DNA of 64,000 nt from NCBI GenBank assembly GCA_963808315.1, contig CAWEFK010000036.1, positions 310,001-374,000 of the forward strand, given 5' to 3'. This DNA comes from Palsa-504 sp963808315. GTDB taxonomy: Bacteria; Actinomycetota; Actinomycetes; Streptosporangiales; Streptosporangiaceae. The position numbers and the translations under genes were made by a program. The first letter of the stretch is position 1. Each line of letters begins with the position of its first letter. A model generated the notes under the pieces. The model was not told the DNA's origin. It worked only from the letters and a program-made list of their open reading frames with translations, and did no database searches. Shown piece by piece: positions 26,137 through 34,534 of the stretch.

Positions 26137-26947
26137 ATGGCTGAACAGGAAACCGACCTCTCGCTCCAGGCCGCCCAGGTAGCCGCCGCCATCAGTGAAG
26201 AAGATCATCCGCAGGAACGGCACCGGCTGGTCCGCGCGTTCACCAAGACCGCGAGCGCGGGTGCGCGCGCCGCCGGCCGCGGCACGCGGGCGGTCCGGAA
26301 CGGAGCGGGATCGGGCACGCGGGCGGCCAGGAAGCGAGCCGGGACGGGCACCAGCTACCTGACCGCCCAGGTGGTCGCGATGGCACCGCGCCTGCGGGTG
26401 CGCGATCAGGCGGCGCTCCAAGGCGCAGTTCCCAGGTAAGTCGGCGGACGAGATTGCCGACGCGCTCATCGAGGGCGCGGCCCGGGGGTCGGCCGCGGCC
26501 GGCGGAACGGCGGGTGTCGTGTCCGCGCTGCCCGTGCTGCCTGCCTTCCCGGTCGAGGTGGTCGCGGAGACCCTGGTCGTGGTCGGGATCGAGATCAAGC
26601 TGGTCGCGGAGCTTCACGAGGCGTACGGGACGCCGGCCCCGGGCAAACTCCCGGAGCGGATGAGCTCGTACCTGGCGGCCTGGGCTCATCGCCGTGGGGT
26701 TTCCCCGATTCCCGGCGGCGTGATCTTCGCGGCCGGGTCCCCGCTGACCCGGCTGCTTCGCCGGCGTCTGGCCGCCCGGGCGGGCCGCAGCGCGGTCTCG
26801 CTGGGCCCGCTGCTGACCGGCGCCGCCGCGGGCGCCTTCCTCAACGGCAGGGAAACCAGGAAGCTCGGCCACCAGGTGCAAGATGACCTGCGCCGTCGTA
26901 CGGTCAGCCGCGGCCGGCGAGCCTCCGATGCTGACGTCGTGATCTAG
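26137..26947 (+). pseudogene. conserved hypothetical protein (frameshifted)
   Basis: The first frame reads MAEQETDLSLQAAQVAAAI, an Arg/Gly-rich RAAGRGTRAVRNGAGSGTRA stretch, and VVAMAPRLRVRDQAAL. A second frame continues AQFPGKSADEIADALIEGA, GVVSALPVLPAFPVEVVAE, VVGIEIKLVAELHEAYGTP and a C-terminal SLGPLLTGAAAGAFLNGRE. One extra C at about 26422 causes the break. Hydrophobic Ala/Gly/Val stretches suggest membrane association. I remember similar actinobacterial proteins only as hypothetical. It is co-directional with the Lon-domain gene, 63 bases after it. Confidence 0.65.
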
Positions 26948-26982
26948 GCCAGGGCGGCGAGGAACCACTCAGGTCCATGCCG

Positions 26983-27428
26983 TCACTGACCCGAGACGTT
27001 CTGCAGGCGCACCTCGCCGTGAGCGATGAGCCGGCCTCGTCGGTGAGGTTGACCTGCCACAGCTGCTGGGTACGGCCCTGGTTGAGGGCGACCGCGACGA
27101 CGCTCACCGGGCCGGCGGTCATGGCCCGCAGGAAGTGGGTGGTGTTGGTGAGGCCGACCGCGACCTGGCCCCGGTCGCGCACCGCGGTGCTGGCTCCGAT
27201 GCTCGCCGCGCTCTCGATCGCGGTCGTGTAGACGCCTCCGTGCACGATGCCCCAGGGCGTGTGGTGCTCCGCGCTGAGCTGCAGGTGGCCGGTGACGCGG
27301 TCGGCGGTGATCTCGTCGAGCACGAGGCCGGCCGTTCGCACGAAGGCGCTGGCCTCCTCCAGTGATCCCGCCGCCAGGCTTGGTGCCGTCGCGGGCCTGG
27401 CCACCGCCGGGCTGGCTTCAGCGTCCAT
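26983..27428 (-). pseudogene. PaaI family thioesterase (frameshift near 3' end)
   Basis: This hotdog-fold thioesterase has TPWGIVHGGVYTTAIESAAS (the HGG motif), QVAVGLTNTTHFLRAM and LWQVNLTDEAG. After that the given frame loses family sense. Restoring one C at about 27030 gives LIAHGEVRLQNVSGQ and a stop at 26983, the usual family ending. The ATG lies 11 bases inside the end of the upstream second thioesterase gene, so the two are coupled. Such enzymes hydrolyse aromatic or acyl-CoA thioesters. Confidence 0.8.
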
Positions 27429-27984
27429 CGCCGTTTCCTCTCTCTCGCGGAGCCAGCACCAGGCACGTCGTCGTGCCGTGCGCGTACAAGGTCCCGTCGG
27501 GCCCGGTGATCTGGCCGGATGCGGTGACCACGCGCCGGCCCGCGCTGACCACCTGCCCGGTGGCCACGACGCTCGGGGTCGTGACGGTGAGCGCCCTGAC
27601 GAGGTTCACCTTCAGCTCAAGCGTGGTGTACGCCTGGCCGCGGTTCAGGGATGAGTGCACGGCGCAGCCCATGACGGAGTCCAGGAGGGTGCAGAAGGCA
27701 CCGCCGTGGACCGAGCCGATCGGGTTGTACAGATGCTCTCCCACATCGAGACCGAACGTGACCCGGCCCGGTTCGGCCGCCTGGATGCTCATCCCGACCA
27801 GGACCGCGATCGGCGCCGGCGGGATACGCCCCGCCATGATTCCGCGCAGAAAGTCCAACCCGCTCAGCTCCATGGCCTGCGCGGCGCTGACGAACGGATC
27901 CTCCCAGCTGACCTCGCGATGGCGTACTTGTGCCTCGGGTGACTCGCTGGTCTCAGCAGATTCGCTGGCCTCGCCTTTAATCAT
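27418..27984 (-). CDS. PaaI family thioesterase
   Basis: The 188-residue protein has an acidic N-terminus (MIKGEASESAETSESPEAQ), then GLDFLRGIMAGRIPPAPIA, the hotdog motif NPIGSVHGGAFCTLLDSVMG, TTLELKVNLVRALTV and a C-terminal LYAHGTTTCLVLAPRE. The ATG encoding MIK at 27984 is used; a start three codons upstream is possible. It is first in a two-gene thioesterase operon, divergent from the HxlR regulator, which likely controls it. Confidence 0.9.
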   Translation of the reverse strand: MIKGEASESAETSESPEAQVRHREVSWEDPFVSAAQAMELSGLDFLRGIMAGRIPPAPIAVLVGMSIQAAEPGRVTFGLDVGEHLYNPIGSVHGGAFCTLLDSVMGCAVHSSLNRGQAYTTLELKVNLVRALTVTTPSVVATGQVVSAGRRVVTASGQITGPDGTLYAHGTTTCLVLAPRERGNGDGR

Positions 27985-28010
27985 GGAACTCAACCTACGG
28001 GTAGTGCGTT

Positions 28011-28029
28011 CTATAAAGCAACCCTATAG
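28011..28029. promoter_or_regulatory. candidate HxlR operator
   Basis: CTATA (28011-28015) and TATAG (28025-28029) form an inverted repeat with a 9-base spacer. It sits between the divergent thioesterase operon and hxlR, where the only AT-rich promoter-like sequence lies. This fits autoregulation plus repression of the thioesterases. Confidence 0.5.
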
Positions 28030-28038
28030 GCTGGGCCC

Positions 28039-28527
28039 GTGCAGCGAACCAGCTTCGAGGACATGACCTGCTCGGTGGCTCACTGCCTCGACGTCGTCGG
28101 GGAGTGGTGGAGCCTGCTTATCGTGCGGGACGCCTTCCTCGGCGTGACACGGTTCGACGACTTCCAGGCCCGCCTCGGCATCTCCCGCAACATCTTGACG
28201 CAGCGCCTGAATCACCTGGTCGAGAACGACGTCCTCAAGCGAGTCGCTTACTCCGCTCACCCGCCACGGTCGGAATACCGGCTCACCGCCAAGGGCCGCG
28301 ACCTGTGGCACGTCGTGACGGCCATGCGGCAATGGGGCGACCAGTGGGCGGCGCCTGACGGCCCTCCGGTCGAGACCAGGCACCGTGCCTGCGGGCATGT
28401 CGTCACGGCCGTGCCCACCTGCTCGCAGTGCGGCGAACCCCTGGACGCGCGTGCGGTTACGGCCGTGCCTGGTCCCGGCGCGGCGGAAGGCACCTTCGAC
28501 CGCATCCGCCTAGCCGGGTCGCCTTAA
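28039..28527 (+). CDS. HxlR family transcriptional regulator
   Basis: The 162-residue protein starts at GTG about 10 bases after the operator palindrome, probably leaderless. It reads CSVAHCLDVVGEWWSLLIVRDAFLG, RFDDFQARLGISRNILTQRL and HPPRSEYRLTAKGRDLWHV, the winged-helix HxlR core. A C-terminal extension has a zinc-ribbon-like CGHVVTAVPTCSQCGEPL. HxlR proteins often respond to electrophiles through cysteine, and Cys11 is in the classic position. Its 3' end overlaps the convergent ammonia-lyase gene by 4 bases. Confidence 0.92.
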   Translation: MQRTSFEDMTCSVAHCLDVVGEWWSLLIVRDAFLGVTRFDDFQARLGISRNILTQRLNHLVENDVLKRVAYSAHPPRSEYRLTAKGRDLWHVVTAMRQWGDQWAAPDGPPVETRHRACGHVVTAVPTCSQCGEPLDARAVTAVPGPGAAEGTFDRIRLAGSP

Positions 28528-29657
28528 CCGAGGTGGCCCGGTGGCGCAGCCGGCACCGGGTTGGCCGCCGTGCCTTCCGTGCTCAGCAAGACCATCGTCG
28601 CGGCCGGGCCAAGGCCGAGCGCGGTCCGCCGCCGGGCAGCCCCGTCGCCGGTCAGCGCGGCCCGAGCGCCCGCCAGCGAGGCCGCACCGCAGGGACCAGC
28701 GGGAATCCCGCAGGCGGCCAGGCGGTGAGCCGCGGCCACACTGCCGGCATCGGTCACCGCGACCGCCGCATCCAGGCCATCGCGCAGGCACCGCCAGGCG
28801 AGCAGAGACGCGGTGCCGCAGTTCAGCCCGGCCATGACCGTGATGCCGGTCGGCACGGTGACCAGCTCGCCCTTGACCAGGCTGGACAGGAGGCAGGTCG
28901 CGGAGGCGGGCTCGACCGACAGCAGCGCCGCGGCCGATCCGTCCTGGCCGCTGCGGTAGTGAGTGACGGCGGCCTGAGCCAGCGAGCCCACACCTACCGG
29001 TATCACCACCAGCCCGGGTCCCGACGCGCCCGCCTGCGCCAGCTGCGCGTCGATCTCGGTGAACAAGGTGGAGTAACCTTCGACGATCCAGCCAGGTACC
29101 TCCTCGTAGCCGGGCCAGGCGGTGTCCTGCACGAGCACGGCGGACGGGTCGCTGGCGGCTTGGGCCGCGAGCCGCACCGCCTCGTCATACGGTCCCGCGA
29201 TCTCCGTGACCTGCGCCCCTTCCGCCGTGATGGCCGCCACGGCCACCGGGTGCACACCGCCGGGCACGAAGACGTGCGCCCGGTGCCCGGACACGCGCGC
29301 CATCCTGGCGACCGCCCGGCCATGGTTGCCGTCGGAGGCGGTGACGAACAGCAGCTCGTCCCCGGACGGCAGGCGCAGGAGCACCTGATGAACCGCCCAG
29401 GACGCGCCGAGCACCTTGAACGCGGCCAGGCCCATCCGGACGGATTCGTCCTTGACGAACACTCGTCCGACCCCGAGCTCGGCCGCGATGGCCGGTACCT
29501 CGGTCAGGGGAGTGGGCGCGTAACCGGGCAGCCCGGCGTGGAAGGCCTGGACGCTGGCCGGGGCCGGAGCACACGTCCAGGCCCGGGCGCCGGGATGCGC
29601 GTACCACGGCGGGCCGCCTAGCGGCGAGTCAGGGGGAGTGGTCACCCGCACTACCAT
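28524..29657 (-). CDS. PLP-dependent lyase, diaminopropionate ammonia-lyase-like
   Basis: The 377-residue fold-type II PLP enzyme has YAPTPLTEVPAIAAELGVG, VKDESVRMGLAAFKVLGAS (the lysine in FKVLG is the Schiff-base residue), VTASDGNHGRAVARMAR and VQDTAWPGYEEVPGWIVEGY. Later motifs are VVIPVGVGSLAQAAVTHY, SVEPASATCL and VMAGLNCGTAS. The AAFKVLG and NCGT patterns point to diaminopropionate ammonia-lyase rather than threonine synthase. The ATG overlaps the stop of the ABC ATPase gene, so it is the last gene of the importer operon. Confidence 0.82.
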   Translation of the reverse strand: MVVRVTTPPDSPLGGPPWYAHPGARAWTCAPAPASVQAFHAGLPGYAPTPLTEVPAIAAELGVGRVFVKDESVRMGLAAFKVLGASWAVHQVLLRLPSGDELLFVTASDGNHGRAVARMARVSGHRAHVFVPGGVHPVAVAAITAEGAQVTEIAGPYDEAVRLAAQAASDPSAVLVQDTAWPGYEEVPGWIVEGYSTLFTEIDAQLAQAGASGPGLVVIPVGVGSLAQAAVTHYRSGQDGSAAALLSVEPASATCLLSSLVKGELVTVPTGITVMAGLNCGTASLLAWRCLRDGLDAAVAVTDAGSVAAAHRLAACGIPAGPCGAASLAGARAALTGDGAARRRTALGLGPAATMVLLSTEGTAANPVPAAPPGHLG

Positions 29658-30640
29658 GCCGCCTGGCTCCGTGCCTGTCCAGCGGCCCGGCCGTCGGACC
29701 CGAAGCAGGGCGGCTCAAGGACCGTAACGGTGAGTTCACCGCCCGGGGCCGGAGGCCTGTCGGGCAGGCGGCAGGTGATGGCCGTCGCACCGATCCGCAT
29801 GTCGGCTTCCCAGCCGGCTCCGGCGGGCCGGCTGGCCGTCACCACCCCGGTGAGGACGAGCCCTCGATCACCGAAGGCCCCGGCGATGACCCGTTCCGGG
29901 TGTACCCCGGCGACCGTGTTCCCGGCGGGGACGAAGCCGAGGTAGCCGACCAGCTCCGCCACCCGCCGCGAGGCCGGCCGCAGGACCACCTGGTCGGGTG
30001 CGCCGGCCTGCAGCAGCTCGCCGCGGTCCAGCACGGCCAGCCGGTCGGCGAAGGCCTGGGCGTCGCCGAGCTCGTGGGTGACCAGGATGGCGGGGATGGA
30101 CCGGTCCTTGACCAGCGTGCCGACCAGGTCGGTGAGCGTGCGGCGCAGGCTGGCGTCCAGGCCGGTGTAGGGCTCGTCGAGGAGCAGCGTGTCGCAGCGC
30201 GCCAGGAGCAGGCGGCCGAGTGCCACCCGGTGCGCCTGGCCGCCGGACAGCCGGGCCGGCATCACGGTCAGCAGGGTCTCGATCCCGAGCACCGAGGCCA
30301 GCGAGGCAAGCTCCTCGCCGGAAGGCGACGCCGAAGGCGCGTAGCACAAGTTGGCCCGCACCGACAGGTGCGGGAACAGGCCCGGGTCCTGGCGCAGCAG
30401 CCCGACGCGGCGCTGCCAGGATGGTACGGCCCGGATCGGGGGGACGGTCGAGGTGAGGACGCGACCGCCGAGTTCAATGCGGCCGTGGCGCGGCGGGACC
30501 AGCCCGGCGATGGCTTCGAGGTACGTGGTCTTCCCGGCCCCTGAGGGCCCGAAAAGCGCGAGCCGCTCGCCGGGCGCCACCCGCAGGGCCACACGCACGG
30601 TGAAGTCCCGGCGGTCAACCTCGACGTCGGCGTCCAGCAC
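29651..30640 (-). CDS. molybdate/tungstate-type ABC transporter ATP-binding protein
   Basis: The 329-residue ATPase starts at GTG (VLDADVEVDRRDF), 26 bases inside the permease gene. It has Walker A LFGPSGAGKTTYLEAIAGL, the Q-loop VGLLRQDPGLFPHLSV, the signature ARLSGGQAHRVALGRLLLA, Walker B DTLLLDEPYTGLD and the H-loop LVTHELG. A C-terminal TOBE-like region has TASRPAGAGWEADMRIGA. The architecture is that of ModC/WtpC. The longer upstream frame is rejected because it runs through the permease end. Confidence 0.87.
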   Translation of the reverse strand: MLDADVEVDRRDFTVRVALRVAPGERLALFGPSGAGKTTYLEAIAGLVPPRHGRIELGGRVLTSTVPPIRAVPSWQRRVGLLRQDPGLFPHLSVRANLCYAPSASPSGEELASLASVLGIETLLTVMPARLSGGQAHRVALGRLLLARCDTLLLDEPYTGLDASLRRTLTDLVGTLVKDRSIPAILVTHELGDAQAFADRLAVLDRGELLQAGAPDQVVLRPASRRVAELVGYLGFVPAGNTVAGVHPERVIAGAFGDRGLVLTGVVTASRPAGAGWEADMRIGATAITCRLPDRPPAPGGELTVTVLEPPCFGSDGRAAGQARSQAAW

Positions 30641-31511
30641 GGGCGCTCCAGATGTAGGCGGCGAGCGGCAGCGGCAGCGCGACCACCAGCAAGACCAGGG
30701 CATAGGGCAACGCGGAGGCCAGGCCGGTCTCCTGCAGCGTGGTGTATATCTGCAACGGTATCCCCATCGGGTTGTACGCGATGATGATGACCGCGCCGAA
30801 GGCGCCCATCGCCCTGGCCCAGGCGATGGACAAGGACATGGCCAGCCCGGGTGCGGCCAGCGGTAGCGTCACCCGCCGGAATACCCGCCACGGCCGGTCG
30901 CCGAGCAGCGCGGCCTGCTGCTCGAGCCGCGGTTCGACGCTCGCGAAGGCCGACTGCGCGCCGAGCACGTAGTAGGGCGCCGACTCGTAGACCTCCGCGA
31001 TGACCAGGGCGAGGAAAGTGTTGGTCGCGGACTGGTGCAGGTGGGCGAGAAGGCCGCCGATCGGCGTGTACGGGCCGACCATGAAGACCAGCAGCAAGCC
31101 GATGACCAGCGGCGGCAGCAGCAGGCTGCACAGCACGCCGGTTTCCCAGACCCGCGGGAACGGGAGCTTTCCCCGCGCCAGCATCCAGGCCAGGGGGGTG
31201 CAGACACCGAACAGGACCGCCAGCGTCACGAGCCCGGACTTGACCGAGATCTCCAGCGGATCCAGCGCCCCCTGGGCCGTCAGGGACTTCACGACGGCGC
31301 CCCCGGACAGGTGGGCGAGCAAGGCGATCACGGGACCGAGCAGCGCGAGCCAGATAATGCCCGCCCCGGCCACCGACACGAACGCCGATGCCGAGCGGAG
31401 CCGCAGCGACCCTCCCGTGATCCGCCCCCACCCCGGGCGGCGCGGTCCGGAGGGATCATCCCCCTGGACCGCGCCGCCCGCGGCCGCTGCGGGGCTAGCC
31501 GCCCAGCTCAC
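30615..31511 (-). CDS. molybdate/tungstate-type ABC transporter permease
   Basis: The 298-residue permease has about six helices, for example IIWLALLGPVIALLAHLSG, LLLPPLVIGLLLVFMVGPY and PYALVLLVVALPLPLAAYI. The coupling-helix EAA-like region is QQAALLGDRPWRVFRRVTLP and the loop ARAMGAFGAVIIIAYNP is typical of ModB/WtpB. Its start overlaps the binding-protein stop by 17 bases, and its end overlaps the ATPase start, so translation is coupled throughout. Substrate assignment is by family resemblance. Confidence 0.87.
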   Translation of the reverse strand: MSWAASPAAAAGGAVQGDDPSGPRRPGWGRITGGSLRLRSASAFVSVAGAGIIWLALLGPVIALLAHLSGGAVVKSLTAQGALDPLEISVKSGLVTLAVLFGVCTPLAWMLARGKLPFPRVWETGVLCSLLLPPLVIGLLLVFMVGPYTPIGGLLAHLHQSATNTFLALVIAEVYESAPYYVLGAQSAFASVEPRLEQQAALLGDRPWRVFRRVTLPLAAPGLAMSLSIAWARAMGAFGAVIIIAYNPMGIPLQIYTTLQETGLASALPYALVLLVVALPLPLAAYIWSARAGRRRRG

Positions 31512-32547
31512 TCGAGATCGCTGAGGGAACCGAGCTGGCCGACCCGGTCACCGTCGGCGGGATCAGGGTGAACCCGCCCGCCTTGTACTGGGCCAGGCCC
31601 GCCGCCGACAGCGTGTACTTGACGAACGCGATCGCGGCCGGGGTCGGCGTGCCGATGAGGGTGATGTCGATGACCTGCGGCGAGCCGGACTTGGTCTTGC
31701 CGTTGTTGAGCTTGATCGTCGCCTTGGCGTCCGCCGCGGCGTTTCCCTGGCTGCTGAGGTTGATGGCGGCCGGCAGCGGGATGTAGTCCAGGTGCAGCTC
31801 GATCGCCTGGGTGATGAAGGCGCTCGACGCGTCAAGCTGGCCGGACTGCAGCGTGGAGGGCAGCGTGGCCTCGTCGTAGATCTCCGACGACTTGGCCGAG
31901 GCGAGCGGTCCGCCGAGGATCTTCGTGACGGTGTCCGACGGCAGGTGGTAGTACGCCTGCGCGAGCTCAAGCATGTAGATGAAGTCCCGGCCCTGCGGGT
32001 CGATGTTGGGGTCGGTCCGGCCGATCTTCAAGCCGGGCGTCTCCAGCAGGGTGAACAGGCTCGACAGCGACTTGCTGCCGTCGGCGTAGGCCTTGAACTG
32101 GCTGGCGTACTTGCTCTTCGGGTTGTAGGCGATGACCATGGAGGTGCCCGCGTACGGGATGTACCAGCTGGTGTACTTGGGCTCGAGCGGCGTGATGTTG
32201 TCGCCGCCGACGCTCTCGAAGACGTTCGGGCTGATCTCGCCGGAGGCGATGTCCGTTTCCAGGTCGCCGGAGGCTCCGGCCCGCCCGGTGAACGAGTAGC
32301 CGGTAGCCGTCTTGAAGGCGGGATCGGTGACATTAGCGTTGAGGTACTCAAGGGAGGACGCGTAGGCGATGCTGACCGAGCCGGACGCCGTAGGTGCGCT
32401 GGAGCCCGAGCTGGCGGGCGGTGTGCTCGAGGTCGAGGTAGCGGCCGGGCTTGACGAGCTGCTGCTGCATCCGGCGGCCAGACCGGTGCACGCTAGGGCA
32501 AGCAGAGCGACCAGGGGCGCTCTTCTTTTCGTGAAGGCAGAGATCAT
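31495..32547 (-). CDS. tungstate/molybdate-type substrate-binding lipoprotein
   Basis: The 350-residue protein has a lipobox signal peptide (LVALLALACTGLAAGC) and a Ser-rich linker. The binding fold follows: VSIAYASSLEYLNANV, FTGRAGASGDLETDIASGE, VFESVGGDNI, SMVIAYNPKSKYA, LKIGRTDPNIDPQGRDFIY and SAFITQAIELHLDYIPLPA. The TDPNxDP and 'Y-ES-A' patterns recall WtpA of the archaeal-type tungstate/molybdate importer. It is the first gene of a four-gene operon ending in the PLP lyase. No molybdenum-cofactor riboswitch is visible upstream. Confidence 0.85.
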   Translation of the reverse strand: MISAFTKRRAPLVALLALACTGLAAGCSSSSSSPAATSTSSTPPASSGSSAPTASGSVSIAYASSLEYLNANVTDPAFKTATGYSFTGRAGASGDLETDIASGEISPNVFESVGGDNITPLEPKYTSWYIPYAGTSMVIAYNPKSKYASQFKAYADGSKSLSSLFTLLETPGLKIGRTDPNIDPQGRDFIYMLELAQAYYHLPSDTVTKILGGPLASAKSSEIYDEATLPSTLQSGQLDASSAFITQAIELHLDYIPLPAAINLSSQGNAAADAKATIKLNNGKTKSGSPQVIDITLIGTPTPAAIAFVKYTLSAAGLAQYKAGGFTLIPPTVTGSASSVPSAISSELGG

Positions 32548-32679
32548 CTACCGAACACTGCCATTGATGGTTGCGGTACGCAAGGAACCGAGACACGACC
32601 GGGATGAGCTAGGAGCCTCACCTTTACCAACTCGCCCGATCTGCTAAGAGTTAGATAACCCCAAGAAGAGAGGTCCACG
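32548..32679. promoter_or_regulatory. divergent promoter region, importer / MetE-like gene
   Basis: 132 bases between divergent starts, AT-richer than the surroundings. TTAGATAACC near 32650 may serve as a -10 for the MetE-like gene; GAGAGG precedes its ATG by 6 bases. I see no palindrome. Confidence 0.4.
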
Positions 32680-33801
32680 ATGCCCCGCAGAACCACGCCT
32701 CCGTTCCGGGCCGACCACGTCGGCAGCCTGCTGCGGCCGCAGCGGCTGCTCGAGGCGCGCGATGACTTCACGGCCGGCCAGATCACGGCGGGCGAGCTCC
32801 GGACCGTGGAAGACGAGGAGATCGTCAAGGCGATCCGGATGCAGGAGGAGGTAGGCCTGCAGTCGGCCACCGACGGGGAGTTCCGCCGGGCGTCGTGGCA
32901 CATGGACTTCATCTATGCTCTCGGCGGCGTGGAGAAGGCGCCGGGCCACCTGGCGGTGAAGTTCACGAACCCGTCGGGAGACATCGAATGGACGCCGGCC
33001 GCGCTGCACGTCGGCAGCAAGGTCGAGCTTGACGACACCATTTTCGGCGAGGACTTCACGTTCCTGAAGTCCCACGTCACCACGGCCGTGCCCAAGCAGA
33101 CGATTCCGTCACCGAACATGGTGCACTACCGGGGCGGCCCGGCCATGCTCGATCCCGACGTCTACCCGGATATCGAGGAGTTCTGGACGGATCTGGCCGC
33201 CGCCTACGCGGAGGAGGTCCGGCGGCTGGGCGAGCTGGGCTGCACCTACCTGCAGTTCGACGACACCAGCCTGGCGTACCTGAACGACCCGGCCCAGCGG
33301 GCCGAGATCAGCGGGCGCGGCGAGGATGCCGAGCACCTGCACCTGCGGTACATCAAGCAGATCAACGCGGCGGTCAGGGACAAGCCCGCCGGAATGGCGA
33401 TCACCACGCACATGTGCCGGGGTAACTTCCGGTCCTCCTGGGCCGCCTCCGGCGGCTACGACTTCGTGGCCGAGGCCCTGTTCTCCGAGCTGGACGTGGA
33501 CGGCTTCTTCCTCGAGTACGACGACGAGCGGTCCGGCGGCTTCGAGCCGCTGCGGTTCGTCCCGAAGGGAAAGCTGGTCGTGCTCGGCCTGGTCACCACC
33601 AAGCGCCCCGAGCTCGAGTCCGCCGATGACCTCAAGCGGCGCATCGACGAGGCCGCCAGGTACGTGCCGCTTGACCAGCTCTGCCTGTCCGGGCAGTGCG
33701 GGTTCTCCTCCACGGTGGAGGGCAACGCGCTGACCCACGACCAGCAGGTGGCTAAGCTCCGCCTCATCGTGGAGACCGCTCGCAGCGTGTGGGGCGACTG
33801 A
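32680..33801 (+). CDS. cobalamin-independent methionine synthase-like methyltransferase (YxjG type)
   Basis: The 373-residue protein corresponds to the C-terminal catalytic barrel of MetE, as in the short YxjG/YxjH family. It has FRADHVGSLLRPQRLLEAR at the start, SATDGEFRRASWHMDFIY, and the metal site spread over ITTHMCRGNFRSSWAAS (His and Cys), DGFFLEYDDERSGGFEPL and the final cysteine in DQLCLSGQCGFSSTVEGN. These enzymes transfer methyl groups to homocysteine or related thiols from a donor that need not be folate. GAGAGG precedes the ATG. No S-box or B12 element is visible upstream. Confidence 0.88.
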   Translation: MPRRTTPPFRADHVGSLLRPQRLLEARDDFTAGQITAGELRTVEDEEIVKAIRMQEEVGLQSATDGEFRRASWHMDFIYALGGVEKAPGHLAVKFTNPSGDIEWTPAALHVGSKVELDDTIFGEDFTFLKSHVTTAVPKQTIPSPNMVHYRGGPAMLDPDVYPDIEEFWTDLAAAYAEEVRRLGELGCTYLQFDDTSLAYLNDPAQRAEISGRGEDAEHLHLRYIKQINAAVRDKPAGMAITTHMCRGNFRSSWAASGGYDFVAEALFSELDVDGFFLEYDDERSGGFEPLRFVPKGKLVVLGLVTTKRPELESADDLKRRIDEAARYVPLDQLCLSGQCGFSSTVEGNALTHDQQVAKLRLIVETARSVWGD

Positions 33802-33894
33802 CTCGTTACCACCCGGGCTTCACCGGTCCAATCCGTGATCTGAGGGAGACCGGATGGCCGGAATATCCCGTTAAACTGTGGGAGGCTGCTCGGC

Positions 33895-34062
33895 ATGCTC
33901 GCCATTATCGCGGCGATAATTTTCGCCATTGCCTGGATTATCAATGGGACGGGTACGGCCACCGACGCGTGGTTCTCCGTCACCGACCTGCTACTTATCG
34001 GGCTGGCTTGCCTGGCTTTGCATCAGGCCGGCATCGGCACCACCTGGGTACGGCGGCGCTAA
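33895..34062 (+). CDS. small membrane protein, 55 aa
   Basis: Two transmembrane helices are predicted: MLAIIAAIIFAIAWIING and TDLLLIGLACLALHQAG, separated by a short Thr/Asp-containing turn, with a basic end WVRRR. GTGGGAGG lies about 10 bases before the ATG. I recall no named family with confidence, but actinobacteria carry many such two-helix proteins. It ends 36 bases before a strong terminator shared with the convergent DUF6131 gene. Confidence 0.7.
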   Translation: MLAIIAAIIFAIAWIINGTGTATDAWFSVTDLLLIGLACLALHQAGIGTTWVRRR

Positions 34063-34097
34063 CCCCGGGCCCGATCAGGAACCGTAGGACCTAGGCC

Positions 34098-34133
34098 GGG
34101 GCGCGGCGTACCTGATAGGGGTCGCCGCGCCCC
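34098..34133. terminator. strong bidirectional hairpin terminator
   Basis: Perfect 11-bp arms GGGGCGCGGCG (34098-34108) and CGCCGCGCCCC (34123-34133) flank a 14-base loop. It lies between two convergent small genes and would end transcription from both sides. There is no U-tract, as is common in actinobacteria. Confidence 0.8.
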
Positions 34134-34143
34134 ACTACTTGCG

Positions 34144-34299
34144 TTACCAGTAATGCCTGCGGCCTCCGACGGCGTGGCCGAGCGAGCCGAGCAGGATGGC
34201 GATCAGGCCAAGCACGAGCACGATGATTCCGATCGTCCAGACGATGGCGATCTTGGCGACGAAGCCGATAATCAGCAGGATGATTCCGAGTATGATCAT
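34144..34299 (-). CDS. DUF6131 family small membrane protein
   Basis: The 51-residue protein reads MIILGIILLIIGFVAKIAI, then a WTIGIIVLVLGLIAILLGS helix, and ends GHAVGGRRHYW. The GGRRHYW tail and the WTIG motif are the hallmark of DUF6131, a frequent Streptomyces-type small membrane protein. GGAGAA lies 5 bases before the ATG. It converges on the 55-residue membrane protein through a shared terminator. Its function is unknown. Confidence 0.85.
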   Translation of the reverse strand: MIILGIILLIIGFVAKIAIVWTIGIIVLVLGLIAILLGSLGHAVGGRRHYW

Positions 34300-34534
34300 G
34301 AGTTTCTCCTATGCCGCTGAGGCAAGCCTTTAACTCCGCCGATGCGGTCAGATGGCCTCGGCGACGCGGTGTCGTTGAGGTGCACACGCGGTCGTAAGGC
34401 GATGACGAGCATCGGCTTCGTTGGTAACCGCGGGGCTCTGGGCGGCCTTGGGTACTGCACTAGCTTCTATCCCGCAGATTGCCGGGGATAAACCTCCTGG
34501 CCGCAGACAAAGCCGCTTACCCGGATCCGTCCGC
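34300..34534. other. intergenic region upstream of DUF6131 gene
   Basis: 235 bases with no gene. They must hold the promoter of the DUF6131 gene on the minus strand and the 3' region of the GAF-ANTAR gene. I see no clear repeat or hairpin. Confidence 0.35.

Noticed and set aside
32548..32679. Molybdenum-cofactor riboswitch before the importer
   Set aside because: The 132-base gap is too short and lacks the expected stems.
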